A stretch of 51,380 nt of DNA from UBA9732 sp045116915. GTDB taxonomy: Bacteria; Spirochaetota; Spirochaetia; Sphaerochaetales; Sphaerochaetaceae. Location of the stretch: contig JBGUMQ010000051.1 in the NCBI GenBank assembly GCA_045116915.1, positions 1 to 51,380 of the forward strand. Direction: 5' to 3'. The number at the start of each line of letters is the position of its first letter. Positions within the stretch are counted from its first letter, which is position 1. Under the pieces are notes generated by a model. The model was not told the origin of the DNA. It ran no database searches and saw only the letters and a program-made list of their open reading frames with translations. A program made the position numbers and the translations under genes. Of this stretch, positions 9,250 through 17,380 are shown one piece after another.

Positions 9250-10026
9250 CTACTGGATGCACTTGTACGAGATGAACGTGCTGTTGTTCTTGCCCGGGGT
9301 CCTTATGACCTCATAGCGTGTCGGGAAGGCCTCCAGCAGCGTGGAGAGCTTGGAGAAACCGTAGGTCCTTGTGTCGAAGTCCGGCTTGGCTCTCTTGATG
9401 TATGAGCCGGCGGCGCTGACATCGGCATATCCGTCGTTGTCCTGATATGTGTCGTAGGCCTTGACAAGGAGGTTGTGGACGTCCTTGGGAACCTTCGGCT
9501 TCTTGGCCGGCGCCTGCTTCTTTTCAGTCTCCTTCCTGGCGGATTTCTGTTCCGGCTTCTCCGGGACCTCCTGCGGCTCGGGGACATCCTCGTTGGAGAG
9601 GTTTTCCAGGAACAGGAAGTCGTCGCAGGCGTTGCGGAAGGATTCGGGGGTGGTCTGCACGCCGATTCCCACAATGTTGGCTCCGGACTCGTGGAGCCTG
9701 ATTGCCAGCGGGGTGAAGTCGCTGTCGCTGGAGACTATGACGAAGCTGTCGAAAGCGTTGGACGACAGGAGGTCCATGGCATCGATCACCAGGGCCATGT
9801 CGGTGGCGTTCTTGCCGGAGACGTAGTCGAACTGCTGCTCGGCTTTGATCCCCAGGCGCTTGATCTCGCCCTCCCATTTGGCGAGGTTGCGCTTCTTGAA
9901 GTTCCCGTAAGCGCGCTTGACCACAATCCTTCCGTGGGTCGAGACTTCCGTCATTATGGCATCCAGCTTCTGGAGCTGGGTGTTGTCCGCATCTATGAGT
10001 ATTGCTATCTTGTCTGAATCGTTCAT
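9250..10026 (-). CDS. NYN-domain (PIN-like nuclease) protein with C-terminal OST-HTH/LOTUS domain
   Basis: A 258-residue protein. Residues 1-145 form a LabA-like NYN domain: AILIDADN (D12, D14), NATDMALVIDAMD (D76, D82) and SSDSDF (D101, D103) supply the acidic cluster of this PIN-like RNase fold. A lysine/proline/glutamate-rich linker (about 148-178) follows, then a LOTUS (OST-HTH) domain of about 75 residues that in other proteins binds RNA, including G-rich structures. A role in RNA cleavage or processing is likely; the target is unknown. Only ten bases separate it from the downstream acyltransferase fusion gene, so the two are probably co-transcribed. Its mRNA may be leaderless (see the promoter at 10033-10060). 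Confidence 0.85.
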   Translation of the reverse strand: MNDSDKIAILIDADNTQLQKLDAIMTEVSTHGRIVVKRAYGNFKKRNLAKWEGEIKRLGIKAEQQFDYVSGKNATDMALVIDAMDLLSSNAFDSFVIVSSDSDFTPLAIRLHESGANIVGIGVQTTPESFRNACDDFLFLENLSNEDVPEPQEVPEKPEQKSARKETEKKQAPAKKPKVPKDVHNLLVKAYDTYQDNDGYADVSAAGSYIKRAKPDFDTRTYGFSKLSTLLEAFPTRYEVIRTPGKNNSTFISYKCIQ

Positions 10027-10032
10027 GCGTGC

Positions 10033-10060
10033 AGTATATGTATTATTCCATGCTTTGCAA
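10033..10060 (-). promoter_or_regulatory. Promoter of the NYN gene, probably giving a leaderless mRNA
   Basis: On the minus strand TTGCAA (10055-10060), 16-base spacer and TATACT (10033-10038). The ATG at 10026 follows only six bases after the -10 box and no ribosome site is present between them, so transcription would start at or next to the start codon. The -35 lies inside the 12-base palindrome GCTTTGCAAAGC (10052-10063), and TTGCAAAGCC recurs at 10085-10094. Confidence 0.5.
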
Positions 10061-10143
10061 AGCCTTGGGATTGCCGTGCGGGAGTTGCAAAGCCGTGAGG
10101 TGTTGGGGTACCATTCAGATGACTACACTTCAGGAGGAAAAAC

Positions 10144-10692
10144 ATGAAGAAATCTCCAGTCGTTCTGGTTGTCGCGACAGGCGTAGGCGCCGCACTGTTC
10201 TTTGTCCTCGGACGTTTCGTTGCCATTCCCAGCCCGGTACCGAACACGAACATATCGCTCCAGTACGGTCTGCTCGGATTCATGGCCGGTCTTTTCGGTC
10301 CCGTGGCCGGACTTCTCATCGGCTTCATAGGGCATGCGCTCATCGACTTCTCCTACGGATGGGGGATCTGGTGGTCATGGGTCATCGCTTCAGGTGTCGA
10401 GGGTCTGATCATGGGTCTTGCCGCCAGGAGGCTCAAGCTTTCGACCGAGTCGTTCGACGGGAAGAAGGTCCTGGGGTTCAACATCTACCAGGTTGCCGCC
10501 AACATGGTCGCTTGGCTGGGTGTCGCACCCATTCTGGACATCCTGATCTATGCCGAGCCGGCAAACAAGGTCTTCACGCAGGGCTTCTTCGCCGGTGTCG
10601 CCAACATGGTGACGACCGCCATTGTCGGAACCCTGCTGTGCTTCGCATACACCAAGGCACGTCCGCAGGCCGGCAGCCTGAAGAAGGAGTGA
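10144..10692 (+). CDS. ECF transporter S component, UPF0397 family
   Basis: A 182-residue integral membrane protein with five to six hydrophobic helices. The start matches the UPF0397 family pattern closely: GVGAALFFVLGRF, PNTNISLQYGLLGFMAGLFGP and LIGFIGHALIDF. S components bind a specific vitamin or other micronutrient and hand it through the membrane with the help of a shared energizing module. The substrate of UPF0397 proteins is not settled. ATG 10144 is preceded by CAGGAGGAAAA. The fused ATPase and the T component follow directly, so this is a dedicated (group I) ECF operon. The gene is read divergently from the NYN gene. The DUF62 gene beyond the operon may hint at the substrate (inference). 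Confidence 0.88.
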   Translation: MKKSPVVLVVATGVGAALFFVLGRFVAIPSPVPNTNISLQYGLLGFMAGLFGPVAGLLIGFIGHALIDFSYGWGIWWSWVIASGVEGLIMGLAARRLKLSTESFDGKKVLGFNIYQVAANMVAWLGVAPILDILIYAEPANKVFTQGFFAGVANMVTTAIVGTLLCFAYTKARPQAGSLKKE

Positions 10693-10706
10693 TCCGACAA
10701 CGGATA

Positions 10707-12413
10707 ATGCAAGACCCCATAATCGAGTTCCGCAACTTCGGATTCAAATACACTTCCCAGGCAGAACCGACGCTCCATGACATCAACCTGACGGTGAGGC
10801 GAGGGGAGAAGGTTCTGATATGCGGCCCGTCGGGCTGCGGGAAGTCCACGCTCGCACACTGCATCAACGGCCTGATTCCTGCATCCTATTCCGGGGAGGC
10901 CACCGGGGAGCTGACCATAAACGGGACATCGTTCCGGGACCTGGACATCTTCAGTCTCTCAAAGACGGTGGGCACCGTGCTCCAGGATTCCGATGCGCAG
11001 TTCATCGGCCTGACAGTAGGCGAGGACATCGCGTTCGCGCTGGAGAACGACAGGGTCCCGCACGACGAGATGAAGCGCCGCGTGGCCGATGTCGCGGCCA
11101 TGGTGGGGATAGGGGACTTCCTGCGCCATGCCCCGCATGAACTGTCAGGCGGTCAGAAACAGCGCGTCTCCCTTGCCGGGGTCATGGTGGACGATGTCGA
11201 TGTCCTGCTGTTCGACGAGCCTCTGGCGAACCTGGATCCGGCGACCGGAAAGACGACGATGGAGCTGATAGACGACATCCACAAGTCCACCGGCAAGACC
11301 GTGCTGATCATCGAGCACAGGCTGGAGGATGTCCTTCACAGGGATGTGGACCGCGTTGTCCTGATGGGCGACGGACGCATCCTGGCCGATATGGTACCGG
11401 CGGAACTGCTGGGCTCGGACCTCCTTGTCAGGAACGGAATAAGGGAACCGTTGTACATCACTGCATTGAAATATGCAGGTGTATCGATAAACCGGGACAT
11501 CGAACCTCAGAGAATCGATACCCTCAGGCTTTCGGATGAGGACATCCGGAAGGTCAGGGACTGGTATTCCGGAGTCCCGGAAAGGGCGGTCCGCCAGGAA
11601 GGACCCGTGATACTGGGGGTACATGGCATAGGCTACACGTACGGCAACGGATGCAGGGCTCTGGACGGCGTGGATATGGATGTCCGCAAGGGCGAGATGA
11701 TCGGCATCGTTGGCAGGAACGGAGCGGGGAAATCCACGCTGGCCAAGGTCATCTGCGGATTCGTCAGACCCGGAGAAGGGACTGTGTCCCTCAACGGCAG
11801 GGACATGGCGGGGCTCTCCATCAAGCAGAGGGCGGACCACATCGGCTATGTCATGCAGAATCCGAACCAGATGATCAGCAAGCCCATGATACGCGACGAG
11901 GTCGCGCTGGGGCTTGTCCTGAAGAGGAAGCTGACACAGGAGGAGATCGATGCAAAGGTGGACGACACTCTGAGGATCTGCGGCCTTTATCCCTTCCGCA
12001 ACTGGCCCGTCAGCGCGCTTTCCTACGGGCAGAAGAAGCGGGTGACCATAGCGTCGATCCTTGTCATGGATCCCGAGATAATCATTTTGGACGAGCCTAC
12101 TGCAGGCCAGGATTTCAGGCACTACACCGATATCATGGAATTCCTGAGGTCGCTCAACGCCATGGGGATAACCATAATCCTCATCACGCACGACATGTAC
12201 CTGATGCTGGAGTACTGCTCCAGGGCCGTCGTCCTCTCGGATTCCAGAAAGATCGCCGACACCTCGTGCGAGGAGGTCCTTACCGATGCCGATGTCGTGG
12301 AGAGGGCCAGCCTCAAGGAGACATCGCTTTCCGTTCTGGCATCGCTCTGCGGCATAGACGACGCACAGGATTTCATACGCCGGTTCATCACGGCGGACAG
12401 GGAGGCCCGCTGA
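10707..12413 (+). CDS. ECF transporter energizing ATPase, two ABC domains in one chain
   Basis: I start this gene at ATG 10707 (568 residues, MQDPIIEF), 14 bases after the S component. The first ABC domain has GPSGCGKST at about 40-48, the signature LSGGQKQR and Walker B DVLLFDEPLANLD. The second has GRNGAGKST, the variant signature LSYGQKKR and IIILDEPTAGQD. Both nucleotide sites look complete, so the fused chain replaces the usual EcfA/EcfA' pair. It drives uptake of the S-component substrate by ATP hydrolysis at the inner face of the membrane. Its TGA overlaps the ATG of the T component (12411-12415), showing translational coupling. Confidence 0.93.
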   Translation: MQDPIIEFRNFGFKYTSQAEPTLHDINLTVRRGEKVLICGPSGCGKSTLAHCINGLIPASYSGEATGELTINGTSFRDLDIFSLSKTVGTVLQDSDAQFIGLTVGEDIAFALENDRVPHDEMKRRVADVAAMVGIGDFLRHAPHELSGGQKQRVSLAGVMVDDVDVLLFDEPLANLDPATGKTTMELIDDIHKSTGKTVLIIEHRLEDVLHRDVDRVVLMGDGRILADMVPAELLGSDLLVRNGIREPLYITALKYAGVSINRDIEPQRIDTLRLSDEDIRKVRDWYSGVPERAVRQEGPVILGVHGIGYTYGNGCRALDGVDMDVRKGEMIGIVGRNGAGKSTLAKVICGFVRPGEGTVSLNGRDMAGLSIKQRADHIGYVMQNPNQMISKPMIRDEVALGLVLKRKLTQEEIDAKVDDTLRICGLYPFRNWPVSALSYGQKKRVTIASILVMDPEIIILDEPTAGQDFRHYTDIMEFLRSLNAMGITIILITHDMYLMLEYCSRAVVLSDSRKIADTSCEEVLTDADVVERASLKETSLSVLASLCGIDDAQDFIRRFITADREAR

Positions 12414-13243
12414 TGGCCGGTTTCTTCAACTACATCGACCGAAGGAGTCCGGTGCATGACCTGACCGGGGCCTCCAAGCTCGCATGCCTGCTGCTGTGGA
12501 CCTTCGCGGCCATGCTGACGTTCGACACAAGGCTGCTGGTCGTGCTGTCGGTCCTGGCGGTGGTCGCCATGATCATCTCCAGGATCAGGATATCGGACGT
12601 GAGGCTCCTCTTCTGGTTCTCGTTCGTGTTCATGATCCTGAACAACCTCCTAATATTCCTGTTCAGTCCGGAGCACGGGGTGACCATCTACGGGACACGG
12701 CATGAGATATGCCATCTGTTCTGGCACTACAACCTTGTACAGGAACAGCTGTTCTACCATCTGAATGTCGTCCTGAAGTATCTTTCCACGATCCCCGTGG
12801 TGATAATCTTCGTCTCCACAACGGATCCGAGCGAGTTCGCGTCGTCCCTGAACAGGATAGGCGTGAGCTACAAGGTGGCCTATTCGGTATCCATCGCCCT
12901 CAGGTACATCCCCGACATCCAACGCGAGTACCGCGACATATCCATGGCTCAGCAGGCGAGGGGACTGGAGATGGAAAGCAGGAAGCAGAGTGTCTTCAAG
13001 CGCCTGAAGAATGCGGCCACGATGCTGTTCCCCCTGATCATCTCGAGCATGGACAGGATAGAGGTCGTGGCCAACGCGATGGAACTCAGGGGATTCGGGA
13101 AGGACAGGAAAAGGACATGGTACACGGCACGGCCGTTCAGGTTCGCGGACGTGTTCACGGTCGTCATGTGCTTTCTGATGCTCGCATCGTCGATCGTGCT
13201 GAACATCGTCAACGGGAGCCGCTATTTCAATCCTTTCAAGTGA
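12413..13243 (+). CDS. ecfT: ECF transporter transmembrane T component
   Basis: A 276-residue protein with about five hydrophobic helices (CbiQ/EcfT family). The two coupling motifs that contact the ATPases are visible: AQQARGLE and, about 60 residues later, AMELRGFGK. The N-terminal FNYIDRRSPVHDLTGASKL is also typical. ATG 12413 overlaps the ATPase stop codon. It ends 13 bases before the convergent DUF62 gene. With the two preceding genes it makes a complete transporter. Confidence 0.92.
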   Translation: MAGFFNYIDRRSPVHDLTGASKLACLLLWTFAAMLTFDTRLLVVLSVLAVVAMIISRIRISDVRLLFWFSFVFMILNNLLIFLFSPEHGVTIYGTRHEICHLFWHYNLVQEQLFYHLNVVLKYLSTIPVVIIFVSTTDPSEFASSLNRIGVSYKVAYSVSIALRYIPDIQREYRDISMAQQARGLEMESRKQSVFKRLKNAATMLFPLIISSMDRIEVVANAMELRGFGKDRKRTWYTARPFRFADVFTVVMCFLMLASSIVLNIVNGSRYFNPFK

Positions 13244-13255
13244 TGGCGGTTGTCG

Positions 13256-14152
13256 TCAGGTATTCTCCCTGCAGATCCTGATATGCCACTGCTCGCCGGT
13301 TCCGATCGAGTAACGGTCTGCGAAGTTCCCCTGGTTCAGGGCTATGCCCACATTGAGAAGACTGTTGATGTACAGCAGGGGCTGTCCGATGGGAACCTCC
13401 GAGAAATTCCTGCATGCCTTCATCGTATAGCCGTAGACGATCCGTTTGTCCTGGCTTATCAGTACCCTGATGTCGTCGCCGTAGTCCATGCCCTGGCTGA
13501 AGAAAAGGGTGTCGGGGATGTTCGTCCAGAGACTGCCGTAGCGTGAATCCAGAACCTCGATCGTACCCACTATGTCCCCGTTCTCCCTCACCACCGGGCT
13601 TTCGACCCTGAGCATGACGGGTTCGGGATCCAGAAGGGGACCCACATCCCTGTAATCCACGACTCCTGCAGCCAAGCGGGCTCCGGTGAACGAATAGACG
13701 TCACGTCCGTAGAAGGTGTATGACTTCTGGCTGTCCTTCAGGCGGTTCTCCGTCTCCGAGATGCGCCGTCTCTCCACTATGCCGATCTGTTTCTGCACAT
13801 GCGACAGCGTGCCGTTGTCCGGTGTGACGATTATGTGCCCCGAGGCAGTGAGCGCGGCCACGCTTTCCCTTTCCGAGCCGACTCCGGGGTCGACCACGCA
13901 GACGAATACCGTCCCGGCCGGCCAGTAGGTGATTGTCTGGATGAGCCTGTAGCTCGCCTCCCAGATGTTGAACTGCGGGATCTCATGCGTGAGGTTCTCC
14001 AGTTTCAGATCGTCGGAAACACTTGCCGCAACACCGCGCATGGCGCTCACGGCTCCGTCCGCGGTTCCGAAATCGGACATGAACACCACGGTCCTGCGCT
14101 CCCTCCAGGGTGCTAGTTCCTTCCATTCCCCTGCGGTTCTGGAATCTGTCAT
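13256..14152 (-). CDS. DUF62 family protein (SAM hydroxide adenosyltransferase-like), variant active site
   Basis: A 298-residue protein of the family that includes SAM hydrolases (to adenosine and methionine) and the SAM chlorinases/fluorinases. Seen are MSDFGTADGAVSAMRG, VVDPGVGSER and TFYGRD. In studied archaeal hydrolases the triad is Asp, Arg seven residues later, and His in TFHGRD about 52 residues after that. Here Asp88 and Arg95 are present but the His position is Tyr148. The protein may therefore hydrolyse SAM by another arrangement, use a different nucleophile, or not be catalytic. ATG 14152 has GGAGG upstream. It converges on the ECF operon and diverges from metA, all of which points to methionine/SAM or adenosine metabolism (inference). 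Confidence 0.85.
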   Translation of the reverse strand: MTDSRTAGEWKELAPWRERRTVVFMSDFGTADGAVSAMRGVAASVSDDLKLENLTHEIPQFNIWEASYRLIQTITYWPAGTVFVCVVDPGVGSERESVAALTASGHIIVTPDNGTLSHVQKQIGIVERRRISETENRLKDSQKSYTFYGRDVYSFTGARLAAGVVDYRDVGPLLDPEPVMLRVESPVVRENGDIVGTIEVLDSRYGSLWTNIPDTLFFSQGMDYGDDIRVLISQDKRIVYGYTMKACRNFSEVPIGQPLLYINSLLNVGIALNQGNFADRYSIGTGEQWHIRICRENT

Positions 14153-14193
14153 GGCATCCTCCGCTTCAGGCTTTCCTGCCTGTCATCATCGTG

Positions 14194-14214
14194 GCCGCAT
14201 GCGAATCATGCGGC
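14194..14214. repeat. Inverted repeat in the DUF62-metA divergent intergenic region
   Basis: GCCGCATG (14194-14201) and CATGCGGC (14207-14214) are perfect complements around five bases. The repeat lies about 40 bases upstream of the DUF62 start and about 80 bases upstream of metA. It has no T-run, so it is better placed as an operator or leader element than as a terminator. No known riboswitch pattern was recognised around it. Confidence 0.45.
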
Positions 14215-14292
14215 ACCCAAGTGCATGATGATACTTATCCTCCGATATGGCAAGTGGTTGAAAAAACGCCGTGTTTCCAACATCATATCCCT

Positions 14293-15216
14293 ATGCCTAT
14301 ATTGCTTCCGAAGAACTATCCCTATTCAGACAAACTCAGACGGAAGGGCGTGTTCGTCATGTCCAACACCCGCGGCCGCGAGCAGAAGATCCGTCCGCTG
14401 AAAATAGGGATCCTGAACCTCATGCCCACGCTTGAGGCGACCGAGGTGCAGCTGATGGGCATGCTGGCCAACACGCCGCTGCAGGTGGACCTGAAGCTCA
14501 TCATGATGCAGACCGACCACCGCAAGGTGGAGGACCTGCCCCATCTGAAGGAGTTCTACGCCCTCTTCGACGATGTCAGGAACGAGAAGTTCGACGGCCT
14601 TATCATCACCGGTGCCCCTGTCGAGAAGCTTCCGTTCGAGGATGTCGACTACTGGGACGACCTTGCGTCGTTCATGGAGCACACAAAGAAGAACGTCTTC
14701 TCCACGGTCCACATCTGCTGGGGATCGCAGGCGGGACTGTACTACCACTACGGCATCGGGAAGAAGATGCTGGACCACAAGCTGTCCGGGATCTTCCCGC
14801 ACACGCTCCTGCACAAGAGCTACGACAACCCGTTCACCAGAGGCTTCGACGACAGGTTCCTTGTGCCTCATTCAAGATACACGATGGTCGATATCGATGC
14901 CGTAAAGAAGGTGGAAACACTTGAAATACTGGATGATTCCTACTTCGCAGGCCCTCATATCATCGCTTCCAAAGACGGTCGTCAGGTCTTTCTAAACGGT
15001 CACTGGGAGTATGACAGGGGGACGCTGATGAAGGAATATGAGCGCGACAGGGCCATCAGCAACGCCATGCCGCCGTACAACTATTTCGTTGCCGACAACC
15101 CGGAGTTCGGAGTGGAGGTGACGTGGAAGTCCCACGCGAACCTCTTCTATTCAAACTGGCTGAACTTCGTATACCAGGGCACGACATACGACCTGGACGA
15201 GATCGTCAATCTCTGA
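14293..15216 (+). CDS. metA: Homoserine O-acetyltransferase, MetA family
   Basis: A 307-residue protein starting at ATG 14293, as the MetA family begins MPI; a longer upstream frame is not supported. The nucleophile Cys142 sits in HICWGSQAG; PHSRYT and GHWEYD supply the other catalytic residues. Position 111 is Glu (GAPVEKLPF). In this family Glu111 goes with acetyl-CoA and Gly111 with succinyl-CoA, so the enzyme should make O-acetyl-L-homoserine, which fits the MetY gene 20 bases downstream. No clear ribosome site precedes the ATG. A TTGAAA box at 14258-14263 with a weak -10 near 14281 would make the mRNA nearly leaderless. It performs the first committed step of methionine synthesis. Confidence 0.94.
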   Translation: MPILLPKNYPYSDKLRRKGVFVMSNTRGREQKIRPLKIGILNLMPTLEATEVQLMGMLANTPLQVDLKLIMMQTDHRKVEDLPHLKEFYALFDDVRNEKFDGLIITGAPVEKLPFEDVDYWDDLASFMEHTKKNVFSTVHICWGSQAGLYYHYGIGKKMLDHKLSGIFPHTLLHKSYDNPFTRGFDDRFLVPHSRYTMVDIDAVKKVETLEILDDSYFAGPHIIASKDGRQVFLNGHWEYDRGTLMKEYERDRAISNAMPPYNYFVADNPEFGVEVTWKSHANLFYSNWLNFVYQGTTYDLDEIVNL

Positions 15217-15235
15217 TTGCCGTCAAGGAGGGGAT

Positions 15236-16516
15236 ATGGAGAAATACAGATTCGAGACAATGCAGCTTCATGTGGGTCAGGAGCAGGCCGACCCGGCGAC
15301 CGATGCAAGGGCCGTGCCCATCTACCAGACCACATCGTATGTCTTCCCCGATTCGGCCAACGCGGCCGACAGGTTCGCGCTCAAGGCAGGCGGGAACATC
15401 TACGGAAGGCTGGGGAATCCGACCGAGGAAGTGCTCGAGAAGAGGATCGCCGCTCTCGAAGGCGGAAGCGGTGCCCTTGCACTGGCATCCGGAGCCGCCG
15501 CCGTCACATACACCATCCAGGCGCTGACAAAGCAGGGCGACCACGTCGTGGCACAGAACACGATCTACGGCGGGACGTACAACCTGCTTGCCCATACCCT
15601 TCCGGACTACGGTATCACGACGACGTTCGTCGACATCCACAACATAGATGCCGTCAGGGCGGCAGTGCAGGAGAACACGAAGCTCATCTACATAGAGACG
15701 CTGGGCAATCCCAACAGCGACATCCCTGACATAGAAGCCTGTGCCGAGATCGCGCATGCACATGGAATTCCTCTTGTCATTGACAACACGTTCGGAACCC
15801 CATATCTTATCCGTCCGATGGAGCACGGTGCGGACATAATCGTGCATTCGGCAACCAAGTTCATCGGTGGCCACGGGACCACTCTGGGAGGAATCATCGT
15901 CGACGGCGGAACGTTCGACTGGAAGAGGAGCGGGAACTTCCCGCAGATCGCAGATCCCAACCCCAGCTACCACGGGGTATCGTTCCTTGATGTCGCCGGT
16001 CCTGCGGCGTTCGTGACGTATGTGCGCTGCGTCATCCTCAGGGACATGGGGGCCGCCATTTCGCCGTTCAACGCGTTCCTGCTGCTGCAGGGAGTGGAGA
16101 CGCTGTCGCTCAGACTGGAGCGCCATGCGTACAACACGAAGCGCGTTGTCGATTTCCTGTCGAAGCATCCTCTGGTTGAAAAAGTCAACCATCCCTCGCT
16201 TGTGGACCATCCCCAGCATGATCTTTATGAGAGGTATTTCCCGAACGGAGGGGCAAGCATCTTCACGTTCGACATCAAGGGCGGCCAGGAAGAAGCCCAC
16301 AGGTTCATCGACAACCTGAAGGTCTTCAGCCTCCTTGCCAATGTCGCCGATGTGAAGTCTCTGGTGATCCATCCGGCCACCACGACCCACGGTCAGCTGA
16401 CGGACGAGGAGCTTGCCAGCCAGAACATCACACGCAGCACGATCCGCCTTTCGATCGGTATCGAGCACATCGACGACATAATCGCCGACCTCAAACGCGG
16501 TTTCTCCGCACTGTGA
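15236..16516 (+). CDS. metY: O-acetylhomoserine sulfhydrylase (aminocarboxypropyltransferase)
   Basis: A 426-residue PLP enzyme of the Cys/Met metabolism family, at the length typical of MetY rather than the shorter MetB/MetC. The PLP lysine is K208 in HSATKFIGGHG; TSYVFPDSANAADRFALK and IYGRLGNPT are also standard. It replaces the acetyl group of O-acetylhomoserine by sulfide (or methanethiol) to give homocysteine (or methionine). ATG 15236 follows AAGGAGGGG. It forms an operon with metA, so sulfur enters methionine by direct sulfhydrylation. Whether sulfide comes from sulfate freed elsewhere in this window is unknown; no sulfate-reduction gene is seen. Confidence 0.95.
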   Translation: MEKYRFETMQLHVGQEQADPATDARAVPIYQTTSYVFPDSANAADRFALKAGGNIYGRLGNPTEEVLEKRIAALEGGSGALALASGAAAVTYTIQALTKQGDHVVAQNTIYGGTYNLLAHTLPDYGITTTFVDIHNIDAVRAAVQENTKLIYIETLGNPNSDIPDIEACAEIAHAHGIPLVIDNTFGTPYLIRPMEHGADIIVHSATKFIGGHGTTLGGIIVDGGTFDWKRSGNFPQIADPNPSYHGVSFLDVAGPAAFVTYVRCVILRDMGAAISPFNAFLLLQGVETLSLRLERHAYNTKRVVDFLSKHPLVEKVNHPSLVDHPQHDLYERYFPNGGASIFTFDIKGGQEEAHRFIDNLKVFSLLANVADVKSLVIHPATTTHGQLTDEELASQNITRSTIRLSIGIEHIDDIIADLKRGFSAL

Positions 16517-16527
16517 ACCTGCCTGTC

Positions 16528-17354
16528 ATGGTTATCCAAGCCAAACCGGGTGATGACCTCAACAGAACCTCAATACGGAGTCGGAGGGAAGGCTCGTTGT
16601 CGAACTTCCGCGTGACTGCGTCTTCAGGCAGAAGGTCCATATCGAACGGGACGATGTCCTTGTAACAGGCAACGGCTCAAGGATCGTCTGGGACGATCAC
16701 AACGGAATGAGACCCGGTTTCGGAACAGGGGCCAGCGCCACTCTGACCGTTTCCGGCAACCGTGTCGGATTCAGGGATCTGATTGTGGAGAACGATTTCG
16801 ATTATTTCGGGAACAGCGCACTCAAAAGGGAGGACCCGACAGTCAGGATGGGTCTCCAAGCTGTTGCGGTCTTCACGATGCCCGTATCGACTGATGCCAT
16901 GTTCAGAAACTGTACGTTTATCAGCTGGCAGGACACCGTTTTTGCAGACGGTGCTGAGAACTGTTTCGAAGACTGTACGATCTGCGGGAACATAGATTTC
17001 ATCTTCGGCAGGAGTCATGCCGTATTCACAGGCTGCACGATCATCTCCACAGGAGAAGGTTTTGTTGCGGCTCCGTCGACCCCGGAGTCCGTGGAGAAGG
17101 GACTGTGTTTCGAGAACTGCACAATCACCTGTACAGAGGAAGTGGGTGATGCAACCGTCTATCTTGCCCGTCCGTGGCATCCCAGTGAGAGGAGCGACAC
17201 CAACTCACAAGTATCGTTCGTGGACTGCACACTGGGCAGGCACATCCATCCGGAATTGTGGACCACGATGTGGGACAAGAAAGGCCACAACCACCTGCCG
17301 TCGGAGAACAGGTTCCTAATCGACGACAGCACCCTGGAGACTCTTCCAAGATAA
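16528..17354 (+). pseudogene. Pectinesterase (carbohydrate esterase family 8-like), 5' end frameshifted
   Basis: The body, read in the frame of 16707, can be followed upstream to a stop at 16554-16556 and has no ATG, GTG or TTG before 16707. Homology-like sequence (VVELP, FRQKVHIERDDVLVTGNGS) already runs there. A different frame beginning at ATG 16528 gives MVIQAKPGDDLNRTSI, which looks like the missing family N-terminus. A small indel near 16557-16590 would join the two. The catalytic marks survive: WQDTVF, GNIDFIFG and LARPWHPS (two Asp, one Arg). The protein would de-esterify methylated pectin; it has no signal peptide. No ribosome site precedes 16528. I call it a recent pseudogene; recoding or a sequencing error are the alternatives. 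Confidence 0.7.
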
Positions 17355-17380
17355 TCGCATCAGATGATGCCGCGCCGGAA

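Noticed and set aside
7635..9275. A 546-codon open frame on the plus strand.
   Set aside because: It lies opposite the VTT-PlsC fusion gene, has an unnatural composition and no recognisable domain. It is a GC-codon shadow.
10027..10143. A riboswitch before the ECF S component.
   Set aside because: I looked for thiamine-pyrophosphate and cobalamin box sequences and found none; the region is short and occupied by the repeats described.
14153..14292. A SAM riboswitch before metA.
   Set aside because: The ATG follows almost directly after the likely -10 and no known SAM-aptamer core was recognised.
15206..16468. A 420-codon minus-strand frame opposite metY.
   Set aside because: Shadow of a strongly conserved PLP enzyme; no ribosome site or domain.
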